Positions 34,687 to 45,082 of a DNA stretch of 64,000 bases are shown here, one piece after another. Source of the stretch: Telopea speciosissima (taxonomy: Eukaryota > Streptophyta > Magnoliopsida > Proteales > Proteaceae); NCBI RefSeq assembly GCF_018873765.1, contig NC_057921.1:16614604-16678603 (forward strand). The letters run 5' to 3'. The notes below the pieces were generated by a model. That model made no database searches. It had not been told where the DNA came from and saw nothing but the letters and a program-made list of their open reading frames with translations. The position numbers and the translations under genes are program-made. Every line of letters starts with the position of its first letter. Position 1 is the stretch's first letter.

Positions 34687-37266
34687 TGTCACGCCCTGAT
34701 TCCCGAACCACCGGAATCTATGATCGGAGCATACAAATATGCTCCCGCACTACTGCTAGGATCACAGATGCAGTAGTTAAGCTAACTCATCCACACCGCA
34801 CAAGACATGAATAATCAGGAGAGAATATAATATAATTAAATCAGAGTAATGGAAGCTAAATGATAATATAATAACATAACGGTCAATGTTTAACCCTATT
34901 CAATAATCCACCACAACATACTCGGAACCATGATGACATCCCATCAGGACTTATGTATTACATAGTATATACATAATACATTCTTCATGACGGGATCAAA
35001 ATAATGACATAGTTAGTATCCAAAAGTAATATCCAAAAAGTAAACATCCAAAAAGGGGCCACCGGCCCAATCTCTCAAGAAGCTACTCTCCTAAGTAGCA
35101 AGTCTCGCAGTAGCAATCTGGTCCATGCTCCCTTTTCTCAGGGGCCCACCAATCCTCACCACTGCCACCCTCAGGGGCCATGGGCTCCGAGATGCTTGGC
35201 TCCACCAAACCTGCATCATAATCTAAAAAGAAGTTTCCACGAGGGGTGAGCTCCACTGAGCCCAATGAGTAAATCGAATCATGCAAAGGGTTACAATATG
35301 CATGGATGATAATGTTATGATGCATAAATCAATGATTACATGTGCACCTAACTCTAACCTCTAAGTCAGGTATAGTGCTACTGCAACACCCTAGGTAGCA
35401 TCCCCGGCCCTCCACCTCTCACGGATGGCCTATCCGACGATGTCAAACCCGAGTTGTGCAGGGAGCCTGCCGGCCCCGGTCCTCAATCGGACTCACCGGT
35501 CCCAATACCTCAACCAGAATCGCTGGCTTACCTAGCAAACCCCCAAAGTTAACCCCACTGCCCTGGTTCCGATCCTCCATCTGAATCACCGATCCCAGTC
35601 CTCAATTGGAATCGCTGGTTTCCCCATGGGGGTCATCCAACATGTAAACCCCTATTGGAGAGGGTCGTAGCATTGGGTACACAATGCCTAGCCAACAACA
35701 CCTACTATCTAGTGGTGTACATACACTATACATATGGATTCCATCATTATCAGATCGCACAACATTGTCATTCACAATATACAGCACTATACTCTCAATC
35801 AAATATCACATCAAAATAATTATTGAAAGTAAAGTGCATCCTAGTATCTACACTCAACATGGGAGAGTCTCCATTATCGAACAATAGATTTTCAATAAAT
35901 AAACATACATCTATGTGTATGGCAATCATATAATGACATGCAAGTAGGTCTGGGTATCCGATTTCCTCACCTTGGGATTTGGTTCGATCGAGCCGTGAGT
36001 GATTCGGCATGCTAAAAAGTGAGTCGACCCCCATGTTTGGGTGCCCTAGATGCACAAAAAGACACACAAGAGACTAATGCTAAGGTCCCCAAAAGGGTAG
36101 GAATCAATAGGGGTTTAAAAGTGTAAAAATTATAAAACGGTAGATGCAAATTGGTAAAACGGTAGATGCATTTCTGGACTGTTCCTATCGTTTCTTCCTA
36201 TCGTTTTTCACCGAGAGAAAAAGGTAGGAAGGCAGGGCTTAAAAAGGTAGGAAGGGCACCTGGGCTGCTCCTATCATTTTAGCTCGACTGCATCTACCTT
36301 TTTACATAACAAGCTTAAAATGAATGTTTGGCTTAGGGCTTTGGTTTCATGGCCCAAATGGGTATGTTTTAGGGTTATACCATTCAATAATGGCCAAGAA
36401 TGTTACTCTAATCTAGGGTTTTAGATCTTTACCATCAAGAGGGTTTATAAACCCAATCTTACACAAGAGATGGGTGATAGATTGGAATCAATGAACCCTA
36501 ACTTATCTATCCTTGGGCTAGAGTTGGCATTGATGGTTTAGGTCACCAAATGGGGGATGGAAACATTCACTTACCACATCAAAGAGGTTTTAATATCTTC
36601 CATTAATGGTTCCTCCAATAGATTGGTGAAGCCATTAATGGTAGGTCATTACCCACAATTTAAGAATATAGGAATTAATGGAGATGAGAGAAATGATGGA
36701 GGTTAGGTGGGGGACTTACCAAATGGGGATGGTGAGTGAGTGAATCCTCCTCCCTTCCTCTCTTCCTTCTTCGTCTCCTTCTTTCTCTTCTTCTCTTCTT
36801 CTCTTCTTTTCTTCTTTTCCCCCAAATTGATTTAGGTTTAGTGGGAGATGGGAATAGTGGTTTTTGGCCTTATCTATCCCAAAAGGTCCCTAGGGCATGT
36901 TTGGCTGGGTGTTGGTCCTTAGGCTTAAATGCTCTAGGGTCTGTTTGGTTGGACACCAAGTCTTAGGTTCAAGTTCAAGTTATTGGGCCTCAAGTTAATG
37001 AGGCCCACATGCCATCTCTATCTTTAATTAAAGGGGTGCTACACACCCAAGCCCAATCAATTATCTATGTTTTAAATGGAGTATAAGAATAAGGGCTTAC
37101 TCCCAGTCGTCGTAAAATGGTACATCAAATTGGGCCAGGCCCCGCGGGTCCGCCTGCGAAGGGTAAACCAAGAATACTCCTTTGTTGACAAACTTTCCCC
37201 TGTCCTTGTCGATGAACCTATCCTCGACGACCTCCCCCGTCTCAAAGTTAACGATCTTATAGGACG
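34687..37266 (-). repeat. Del/Tekay element 5' LTR, outer end missing
   Basis: 2580 bp matching 23448..~25995. The last ~114 bp present in the 3' LTR (to 26109) are missing, because the sequence switches at 37267 to the Tat2 LTR. A 13-bp insertion relative to the other copy lies near 35098..35110. Transcription of the element would start in this LTR. Confidence 0.9.
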
Positions 37267-38566
37267 TGTAAGTACCGTGGTCCTCCGTCTCTGATGAGGT
37301 ATCTGCAGGCTTCTTGGCGACCGTTTGTATTGGTATGGATATTCTTGTCAATGTATAATATTGATAAATGGGGATTGGGATCATGCATTAAAATATGCTA
37401 ACATAATGTGAAGTCGCCACCTAGGGTTAGGGCCTAGGATCCATTAAGTGTAGCCCTATCCGTTGTGAACGGAATCGGGCTACGTGACTCCAAATGGTCT
37501 AACCAGAGGTTCGGGTAAGGGGTTAGGTTACGAGTATGGAAAGGTGTTAGGCATCCACCTTGCCCGGCCGAAGCCGGTCTCTCTGTATTAGATGCTACAT
37601 AAGGACGAATGTTCTCTCTCTTTTATTACAGGGATGGGGGATATTATGAACTACATTCAGACGTTGTAAATTAAATTAGAACATAATAAACTACATTACA
37701 TATATGAAAAACATACGCTAAAATGATGAAATACGAAGGGACTACATTGAAACGATGAGAATGTAGTAATTATACCTGTACGATTATATTCCCTTGGCTC
37801 AGGGGAGATAGACGAATGGGCTGACGCCGAGAGCAACGGCTCTTTCAAGTGATTTGGTGGGGAGCAAACAGACAAAATAACGTTTGTAATAAAGGGGTTT
37901 TGACTGTTAGCCGTACACTGACAGGATAACAAAGCCTAGGAGCGAAAATGCTCTATGCTTGGAGGGATAATCAAAGGATCTATCCGCACCAAAGAGGGCT
38001 TCACTCACTCACACTCTCATAAGAGAAAGGGGAGAAAGCAGGGTGAAAGTGGAGAAAAGAGGGGTGGAAATCTTTTGGGGAGGGTCTCTCTACCTGAAAA
38101 TCCTTGGGAAATGAGGGAGAAAGGAGGGTGAAAGTGGAGAAAAGAAGGGTGGAAATCTTTTGGGGAGGGTCTCTCTACCCGAAAATCCTTGGAAAATGAG
38201 GGAGGGGGACCCTCCTATTTATAGGGAGGGGCCCCTTCCCTCTCCTGGCCAGATAAATCCTCCACGGCGCCGTGGAGGTGTCCACGATGCCGTGGGGAAC
38301 TTTTCCAGGGCGCCGTGGGTGACGTCAACAAGCTGATGTCACACCCCCTCATGGCACCGTGGAAATTAGGTACACATCTCCACGGTGCCATGGGAAGGAG
38401 CCCCATGGCGCCGTGGGAGCGCAGTGCCTTTTTCCCTTTATTTTTGGGCCTGAAATGGGCTCTAATGGGTTCTTAGGTTTCAAGGTTCTAGTGAGGAGTG
38501 TCGCTCTTCGTCCATGTCTGGTTGTCATCATTGCCAATCAAGGAGTGATGAAAATCAGTGTCTACA
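37267..38566 (-). repeat. Tat2 3' LTR
   Basis: About 1300 bp with plus-strand ends TGTAAGTACC and CAGTGTCTACA, i.e. TGTAGACACTG...CTTACA on the minus strand, matching the solo LTR at 21605..22916. A polypurine tract abuts its start (38567), so it is the 3' LTR of the minus-strand element to the right. It carries an ~85-bp tandem duplication (about 38030..38200, unit starting GGGTGAAAGTGGAGAAAAG) not seen in the solo copy. Confidence 0.9.
38214..38420 (-). promoter_or_regulatory. Tat2 LTR promoter: TATA box, TGACGTCA and palindrome cluster
   Basis: CCTATAAATAGG on the minus strand (38214..38225). A perfect CACGGCGCCGTG lies at 38263..38274, several degenerate copies up to about 38415, and TGACGTCA at 38320..38327. 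Same order and spacing as in the solo LTR. Confidence 0.65.
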
Positions 38567-38580
38567 GTTTGCCCCTCTTT
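38567..38580 (-). other. Polypurine tract of Tat2
   Basis: Minus strand AAAGAGGGGCAAAC directly upstream of the LTR start TGTAGACAC; typical for this lineage and fixes the element's orientation. Confidence 0.85.
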
Positions 38581-38784
38581 GGCCAAGGCCTGTGCCAACA
38601 ACCGAAGGGTAAAGACAAAAGACCAACTAATTTTGTCACCAAGAGCATGTACTGCTGACGCTTTGCTCAAAGGTGACAGAGTTGCTAAAAACAGACGGTT
38701 AATCACGACGAAATCTTTTGATAAACCTCAAAAGAAAAACTCGAAAAAACCAAATCTCTATTGTGTGAGCATCGCTCAATCAAA

Positions 38785-39410
38785 TTTTGAGGGTGATAAG
38801 GCACCGCTCGACCGGAGATCAAATTTCGGAGGTCTTTACTGGGGGTCAAGTTTTGAGGGTGATAAGGCACCACTCGACTGAGGATTAGGTTTGAGGGTGG
38901 TAAGGCACCACTCGACCAAGGATTAGGTTTGAGGGTGATAAGGCACCACTCGACCGAGGATTAGGTTTGAGGGTAATAAGGCACCACTCGATCGAGGATT
39001 AGGTTTGAGGATGATAAGGCACCACTCGACCGAGGATTAGGTTTGAGGGTGATAAGGCACCACTCGACCGAGGATTAGGTTTGAGGGTGATAAGGCACCA
39101 CTCGACCGAGGATTAGGTTTTGAGGGTGATAAGGCACCACTCGATCGTAGATTAATGTTTTCACTAGGGATAAAGTTGTAAGATTTCGAAGGGTTTCACT
39201 GAGGACTAAAATTCTAAAGGTGATAAGGCACCACTCGTCCGCGCATCATGTTTTGAGGGTGATAAAGCACCACTCAATAGGAGACGGGGTTTTGTCAATT
39301 CCACTGGGGATGCATAGCTTCGAGGGTGATAAGGCATCACTCGACCGGAGCTCATGTTTATGAGGGTGATAAGGCAACACTTGACTAGAGATCAGGTTTT
39401 GACAACTCCA
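38785..39410 (-). repeat. 38-bp tandem array of Tat2
   Basis: Core units 38 bp apart (GAGGGT at 38893, 38931, 38969, 39007, 39045, 39083, then 39122), consensus GAGGGTGATAAGGCACCAC plus TCGACCGAGGATTAGGTTT. Diverged copies extend left to about 38785 and right to about 39410. Lies between the polypurine tract and the antisense gene. Confidence 0.88.
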
Positions 39411-39734
39411 CTGGGGATCACATATAAACACATTCCCCTGGGGATATGGGTGAACGACGATCTCGTGGTGAAAATCATGTCAGATGCACCTTCATGGGGA
39501 ATTAGTAGATACAGAACTGTTGACTTGTATGCGAGTGCAAGGGAATTCGGAAAGTAATCCTACTGAGGATGCGAAACTGCTAATAGGTGCGGAAATGATC
39601 CAAATTGATAGGTGTGTACAAATGATAGAAGAGTTGAATACATAGCCATGATGCAAATGGAAAAGTAATCCAAAGATGCTTGTTTGATGCCAAATGGCCA
39701 ATAAGTGCTGGTGCATCCGGATTTTTTTTTTTTT

Positions 39735-39874
39735 TGTCCACGGTGCCGTGTGGGGGTCTACACGGCACCGTGAGTGGGCGACACCGTCCTGACATGGCGC
39801 CGTGGGCCGCTATTCCACGAGGCCGTGAGATTCCCACGGCGCCGTGGGTGTGATAGGGTTTTTCTATAAATAGG
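39735..39874 (+). promoter_or_regulatory. Promoter of the Tat2 antisense gene
   Basis: Five to six CACGG(C/T)(G/A)CCGTG-type palindromes (perfect copy 39835..39846), then CTATAAATAGG at 39864..39874, 96 bp before the ATG at 39970. The layout copies that of the LTR promoters of the same family, but it drives the opposite strand. Inferred from sequence only. Confidence 0.6.
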
Positions 39875-40204
39875 CTCCCCCCCCCCTTTTATTCCTTCAC
39901 TCTTATTTTTACTGCGAAGCTCTACCCTTTTGTTTTTCGACCTTCCCTCCGCTTTTCTTGACTTACACGATGTCCTTCCGCCACCGCGCACGCCAGGCCC
40001 AAAGGGAGCCGCTTCTCGGTACCACCCGTCGAGACGCTAGAGCTGCTTGGTACCCTTCTGGGGTCACCTTGGCTGACACCGCCCGCCACGGTTGCCGCTC
40101 CATATGGGGCCAGGTCAGTCACCTCACTTATGCTTTAATTTCTGTAGTTTATTTACTTATTTAATTTTTTGCATGAAAGAACCTTTAGACCTTGACCTAG
40201 GGCT

Positions 40205-41225
40205 GGCAGCTTGAAATGAGACCTAAGCGTTTCTTGACGCATAAATCGAGGCAATGCCTCTAGATACCACTTAGGCACCCAGTGGTACACAAATCAAAGT
40301 GAGGCCTATCAGACACTACCTTAAGTATCTGTTAGCATGCAAATCGAGGCAATGTCCCTAGATACCACCCTAGGTACCCAATGACACGCAAATTAAGGTG
40401 AGGCCATCAGACACTACCCTAAGTGTTCATTGGCATGCAAATCGAGGTAATGCCCTTAGATACCACCTTAGGCACCCAGCAACACGCAAATCAAGACAAG
40501 GCCATTCGACACTATCCTATGTATCTTTTGGCACACAAATCGAGGCAATGCCCCTAGATACCACCTTAGGCACCCAATGACACGTAAATCAAGACGAGGC
40601 CATTCGCTACTACACTAAGTGTCTTTTGGCACGCAAAATAAGGCAATGCCCCTAGATACCACCTTAGGCACCCAGTGACACGTAAATTAAGGCGAAACCA
40701 TTCGACACTACCCTAAGTGTTTGTTGGCATGCAAAATAAGGCGAGGCCATTTGACACTACCTTGAGTGTCTTTTGGTACGCAAAATAAGGCGAGGCCATT
40801 CGACACTACCCTAAGTGTCTTTTGGCATGCAAAGCGAGGCAAGGTCCCTAGATACCACCGTAGGCATCCAGTGACACGCAACTTAAGGTGAGGCCATCAG
40901 ACACTACCCTAAGTGTCCATTGGCATGCAAATCGAGGCAATGCCCCTAGATACCACCTTAGGCACCCAGCAACACGTAAATCAAGATGAGGCCATTCGAC
41001 ACTACCCTAAGTGTCTTTTGGCATGCAAATCGAGGCAATGCCCCTAGATACCACCTTAGGCACCTAGTGACATGTAAATTAAGTTGAGGCCATCAGATAC
41101 TACCCTAAGTGTCCATTGGCATGCAAAACATGGCGATGCCCCTAGATACTACCTTAGGCACCCAGTGACACGCAAATTAAGTTGAGGCCATCAGATACTA
41201 CCCTAAGTGTCCATTGGCACGCAAA
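40205..41225 (+). repeat. 98-bp higher-order tandem array (dimer of 49-bp units) in intron 1
   Basis: GAGGCAATG-type landmarks recur every 98 bp (40248, 40346, 40444, 40542, 40640). Each 98-bp unit is two related ~49-bp halves: one with ATACCACCTTAGGCACCCAG, the other with ACACTACCCTAAGTGTC. Both run into GCAAAT..AGGC. About ten dimers, some with monomer loss (around 40740..40830). The array fills most of intron 1 of the antisense gene. Confidence 0.85.
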
Positions 41226-41316
41226 ACAAGTTTTCATTTCTTAGTCTCTATTTCTTCTCTTTTTTTTTCTTTTTTTTTTTAGCTCATTTGATTATTATCC
41301 TGACTAACAATTTCTC

Positions 41317-41317
<1 letters not shown>

Positions 41318-41371
<54 letters not shown>
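41318..41371. repeat. AT microsatellite and poly-T run
   Basis: (AT)n at 41318..41340 followed by 31 T; ends 10 bases before the predicted acceptor of exon 2, so it could serve as its pyrimidine tract. Confidence 0.85.
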
Positions 41372-41373
<2 letters not shown>

Positions 41374-43476
41374 ATGGCAAGTTCCTCCCTTCGCCCAAGA
41401 AGTATTGTGGGCTAGAGAGTGTCTCAGAGTGGTACCCTACACTCTGCTCAGCAGTCCGATCCCGAGTGGTGCGGGCCGGTTTAGGACACATCGTCGCATC
41501 TTTTGCCCAAGAGCTGGACAGTTCGACAGCAAGGGTGTTGATAGAGAGATGGTGGCCGAGCACCAATACATTTCACCTTCCCTTTGGTGAGATGACTATC
41601 ACCCCTCTTGACTTCTACATGATCACCGAGCTTCCCTTTTGAGGGGTGCCCGTGACCCTGCCCCTAGACAAGTGGGTGGTTGCTTCGGTGGAGCCACAGG
41701 AGAGCCTGGACTTCTACAGGCGGATGCTGGGGATTGAGGTTGTCAGTCGAGAGATCCCCGCGGCATACTTGCGGAGTGCCTGGAGTTAGAGGGTCGTGAC
41801 TGACGAGTCTCCCTCTGCTCTTTAGGACCAGCGGGCTAGATGCTTCCTCCTCTATCTTCTGGTGGAGGTCATATTTAGCGACATGACCGGGACGATGACA
41901 GCTGATGATATGTACGTACGATTCTTTCAGGACTTCTATCTAGCCACGGGCTATGATTGGGGTGGTTTGGCGTACGCCCACTTCCTCTACATGATGGATT
42001 TCTTGGTAGTGGGGTCGCCGAACCTCATTGGATGCTGCTATGTCCTCTAGGTAAGCTTTCCTTCCTTTGTTAACCCTCTCTTTTGTTATTATATATATTT
42101 TTTTATTTAACTGATCTATTTATTGCAGACATGGAGCTATGAGGTTCTCCGGTTCCGGGTCCCCACTTTCAAAGCTGGGGATGATCCCGAAATCACTTTT
42201 CCCAGGGCTACGATGTGGCGAAAGTCCCACCTACTCAGGAATGGCCGCCATAAGGACGTCGAGTCCATACGCGCCCTCCTGAACGAGCTGCGGCTCGAGA
42301 TGGTATGACTTTTATCTTTATGCTTTTTATCATTACTTTCTTATTATTATTATTTTCCTAACCCTTTTTGCCTAACAGACTGCTCCCCGCGCCTATTTGG
42401 GGGAGATTATTCTAGAGTCGAACCTGTTCAACAGGGCCTCGATACTCTCTGGCCATCGGATGCTCTTTGAGGGCCCGTGGGGGTTCTCCTTCTATATGGG
42501 AGAATGAGTATCCCTACAGTGGTCCAAGACGCGACTGATCCCATGTCCTCCTCATGCTAGAGTTCACGAGCCAGCCCTGATGGATCGAGAGGAGATCTGG
42601 CATTGGAGGGCGGGCGAGCCTGGGATAGGGCTAGTGTTAGTCGATACAGACTATACCACCTTCCTTCATCGGGAGACAATCTGCGTCCCCCTTACCCGAG
42701 AGGGACCTCAGGTAAGATCTTCCCCCTCTTTTATTCTTTCTTCATTTACTTTATTAGATTGTTAAGCTAATTCTTGTTTTGCGCTTGCTTCTTCTCTTGA
42801 CAGTTCCCAGACCGTCCTGTGGTTCTGGGGGTCTATGGTGGCGGGAGTTCATCCCACGCCTCTCGAGCAGCGGAGTCAGGCGTCAAACCTTTTGAAGAGG
42901 TCCCGGCCATGCAGATTGCTGGTTCAGATGACCACATCTTGGGATATCGTTCGTGGTTTATCCGCCACCATGAGCCCAGGATGGTCGAGGTCATCCTGCC
43001 ACCTCCTTGTGTCACGGATGCCGATATAGGCCTCCCTCTCCCTTATGATGGGGTAAGCATATCTAACTTTTCTAATATTTATTCATTGATTTACCAGCCC
43101 TTAACATCTTGAATGAATATTGTGTTTAGGTGGACGCAAGCCGATATGCCGATATGAGGCATATGATGGAGAGTATGGATGAGATGATCATCTCTCGCGT
43201 GGATGTGACCCACCGGCTGGTAATTCTTTCCTTCTTTTCTCCCTTTCTTGTTCATCTTTCCTCATGAAACTCATCTCTTGATGTTTGACTCTTCGTTCCT
43301 TTTTCCAGAGGACCGATCTTGACTATTATCGGAGGGAGAATGGGAGGATGCGGCTCACGATTGAGAGACTACAGGGTGATCTGGCCCGAGTTGAGGTTGA
43401 GAGAGACAGCCTGAGGATGTCTCAGAGCGGGGAGGGGGGAGGCTTGGATGTCAATGATTACTCCCCCGAGTCGTGA

Positions 43477-43982
43477 CTCTTTTTTATTCTTTCTTTTTTT
43501 GTTTTGGGAAATATTGTCACAATTATGTACATTTACTCTCTCTTTTTTTGTTTACTTTTTGTTGTTTGTATTTGTTTATTCTTTATACAGATACTGCTAT
43601 GAATTCATTGGATACTTCTTTCTTTGAAATGCACACATGACCCAATCCCTTTCCTTAGAAGCACAAATTCCATTGACAAATGGTTCCATTACATGAGAAT
43701 GGACAAAAAAACTGAGAAAAGACAAACAAAGATAGGAACATTGGATTGATATAACTTATTTACAACATTTTTCCACATTTCGGATAACAGAATCACCACT
43801 TCTTATGTCAACATCTCTGGGGTTCTGAAATTCTTCAACTTAGGTTGTTTCTGCCTTGGAGATACTAAGGAAGGGATATAAAAACTGGTGTGAGTCAGAC
43901 CCATGAATCTCACATAATTGCACTCGGGTGTTTCTGGTTCTTCCATTTCGGCCTTCATCCAGGGGCAATTCCATTGGATTTC
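43477..43982. other. Spacer between the antisense gene and the DUF7745-like ORF
   Basis: AT-rich, convergent 3' ends meet here (antisense gene from the left, DUF7745-like ORF from the right). Probably 3' untranslated sequence; no ORF. Confidence 0.4.
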
Positions 43983-44776
43983 TTAAACATCTCTTTCCTC
44001 CAAATATTTCTTCCAATCTTGGACCTTATGGAACTCTGACTTTTCCCTCTTTATTTGATAATGTATGGGTCGGAGGTGAGGACATGGAACTGGTGTTACC
44101 AACTTCACTTTTTCCATCAACCACATTTGGAACACTGCCGGAGATCCATGAAGGTAGTCCGTTCCGTATTTCTGAGACTGATTCATGGTATCAAACCCTT
44201 TGAACGTTTCTGCGAAAATGGTGGGAACGATGTCGCATCCTTCTTCAATCTGCTTAACTACTTCCGTAATCCTTGGAGACATGCCTTTTCCTGGAGATGC
44301 TAACAGTACTTCCCAATCATACAGAATAAGTATGCCCACTTTCTGTATCTGATCTGTCCTTCTTCAAACCTATTGTTGTTGAAGATCTTCACAACATTCA
44401 ACGCATCCACCTTGTCATAATTGAGAACTTGCTTCACCTCCTTTCTATTCATGGCAAAGAAATCTTCCAGATCTCTGAAAAGTTGTCCTTTCTACATGGT
44501 TGGGAGGAACAATCTTCCTCGAGGGGGTGCCATCAAGCATGCTCGGAATTCTTCAATGGTTGGAGCCAACCAGACTTTTCTGAAATGGAGTGCGTGTAAT
44601 TGGGGATTTCAGCATTTTGACGCTTCTCTCAATAAGTCATGATGGAGCTTGAAACAACCGATTCTTCCTAGGACTGTCAAATGGAGATCTTCTAGAAGTG
44701 TAGGCTCATCTACATTCATCCGGAGAGTTCACTGGCGCAATTGTTCATCCAGCCCTTCTTTCTTTGGTCCCCTCAT
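43983..44776 (-). pseudogene. DUF7745-like ORF downstream of Tat2 pol
   Basis: Sense to Tat2. Starts MRGPKKEGLDEQLRQ at 44776 and shows VWLAPTIEEFRACL, YRKWAYLFCMIG and, in a shifted frame from 44339, MSPRITEVVKQIEEGCDIVP, TIFAETFKGFDTM and SPAVFQMWLMEKVKL. This pattern (PTLEE, then an ILAET helix, then LLQMWLLEH) is that of DUF7745, found with plant transposable elements. Several TGA/TAG codons and one frameshift near 44300 break it. Function unknown. Family assignment is by remembered pattern. Confidence 0.5.
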
Positions 44777-45082
44777 ACTACCTGCATCAAGGATCGGGTT
44801 AGCATTTTGTGACATAGAATGAATAAATCCTTTGTTAATAACCAGCTCCAAATGACTCTATACCTAAGCTAAGTCACGAAAAATGGATTAAAGGCCAATT
44901 GGCGGGATTTACCCATATGTGCAAGGGATGCCGGCTGGCAGAATTGTGGAAGGAAACCAACACAATGCCCTCTCTTTTTTTTTATTATTATTTTTTTTTA
45001 GACTGTACCCGAATACATCGAGTTGCCTACGTATCCCTTGGGGGGAATCAAGTCAAACGTAGTTCAAGTTACTTCACATATC

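Larger units (their letters stand above)
39970..43476 (+). pseudogene. Antisense plant-mobile-domain gene inside Tat2, seven exons
   Basis: Exons 39970..40113, 41382..42050, 42129..42302, 42379..42711, 42804..43052, 43130..43219, 43309..43476, all with GT-AG borders. All have lengths divisible by three (144, 669, 174, 333, 249, 90, 168), giving 609 codons. Exon 2 has the plant mobile domain (aminotransferase-like) signature: RVLIERWWPSTNTFHLPFGE, MTITPLDFYMITELPF, then FLLYLLVEVIF. Exon 4 holds the end of the domain. Exon 7 ends in a coiled coil (RMRLTIERLQGDLARVEVER). Stops within exons: TGA 41640, TAG 41787, 41823 and 42048, and TGA 42505. Such domains occur in MAIL/MAIN-type nuclear proteins and in transposable elements. 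Role here unknown. The exon 2 acceptor is the least certain border. Confidence 0.72.

Noticed and set aside
21605..38566. The two Tat2-family LTRs as a pair bounding one 17-kb element
   Set aside because: They are in opposite orientation; only the right one has a polypurine tract, and the left one has its own near-perfect target duplication.
38785..41225. CRISPR-like look of the regularly repeated blocks
   Set aside because: Repeats are head-to-tail with no unique spacers; this is a plant nuclear retrotransposon.
41279..41566. Minus-strand ORF across the AT/poly-T run
   Set aside because: Lys and Ile-Tyr runs come from the microsatellite; the real coding signal there is on the plus strand.
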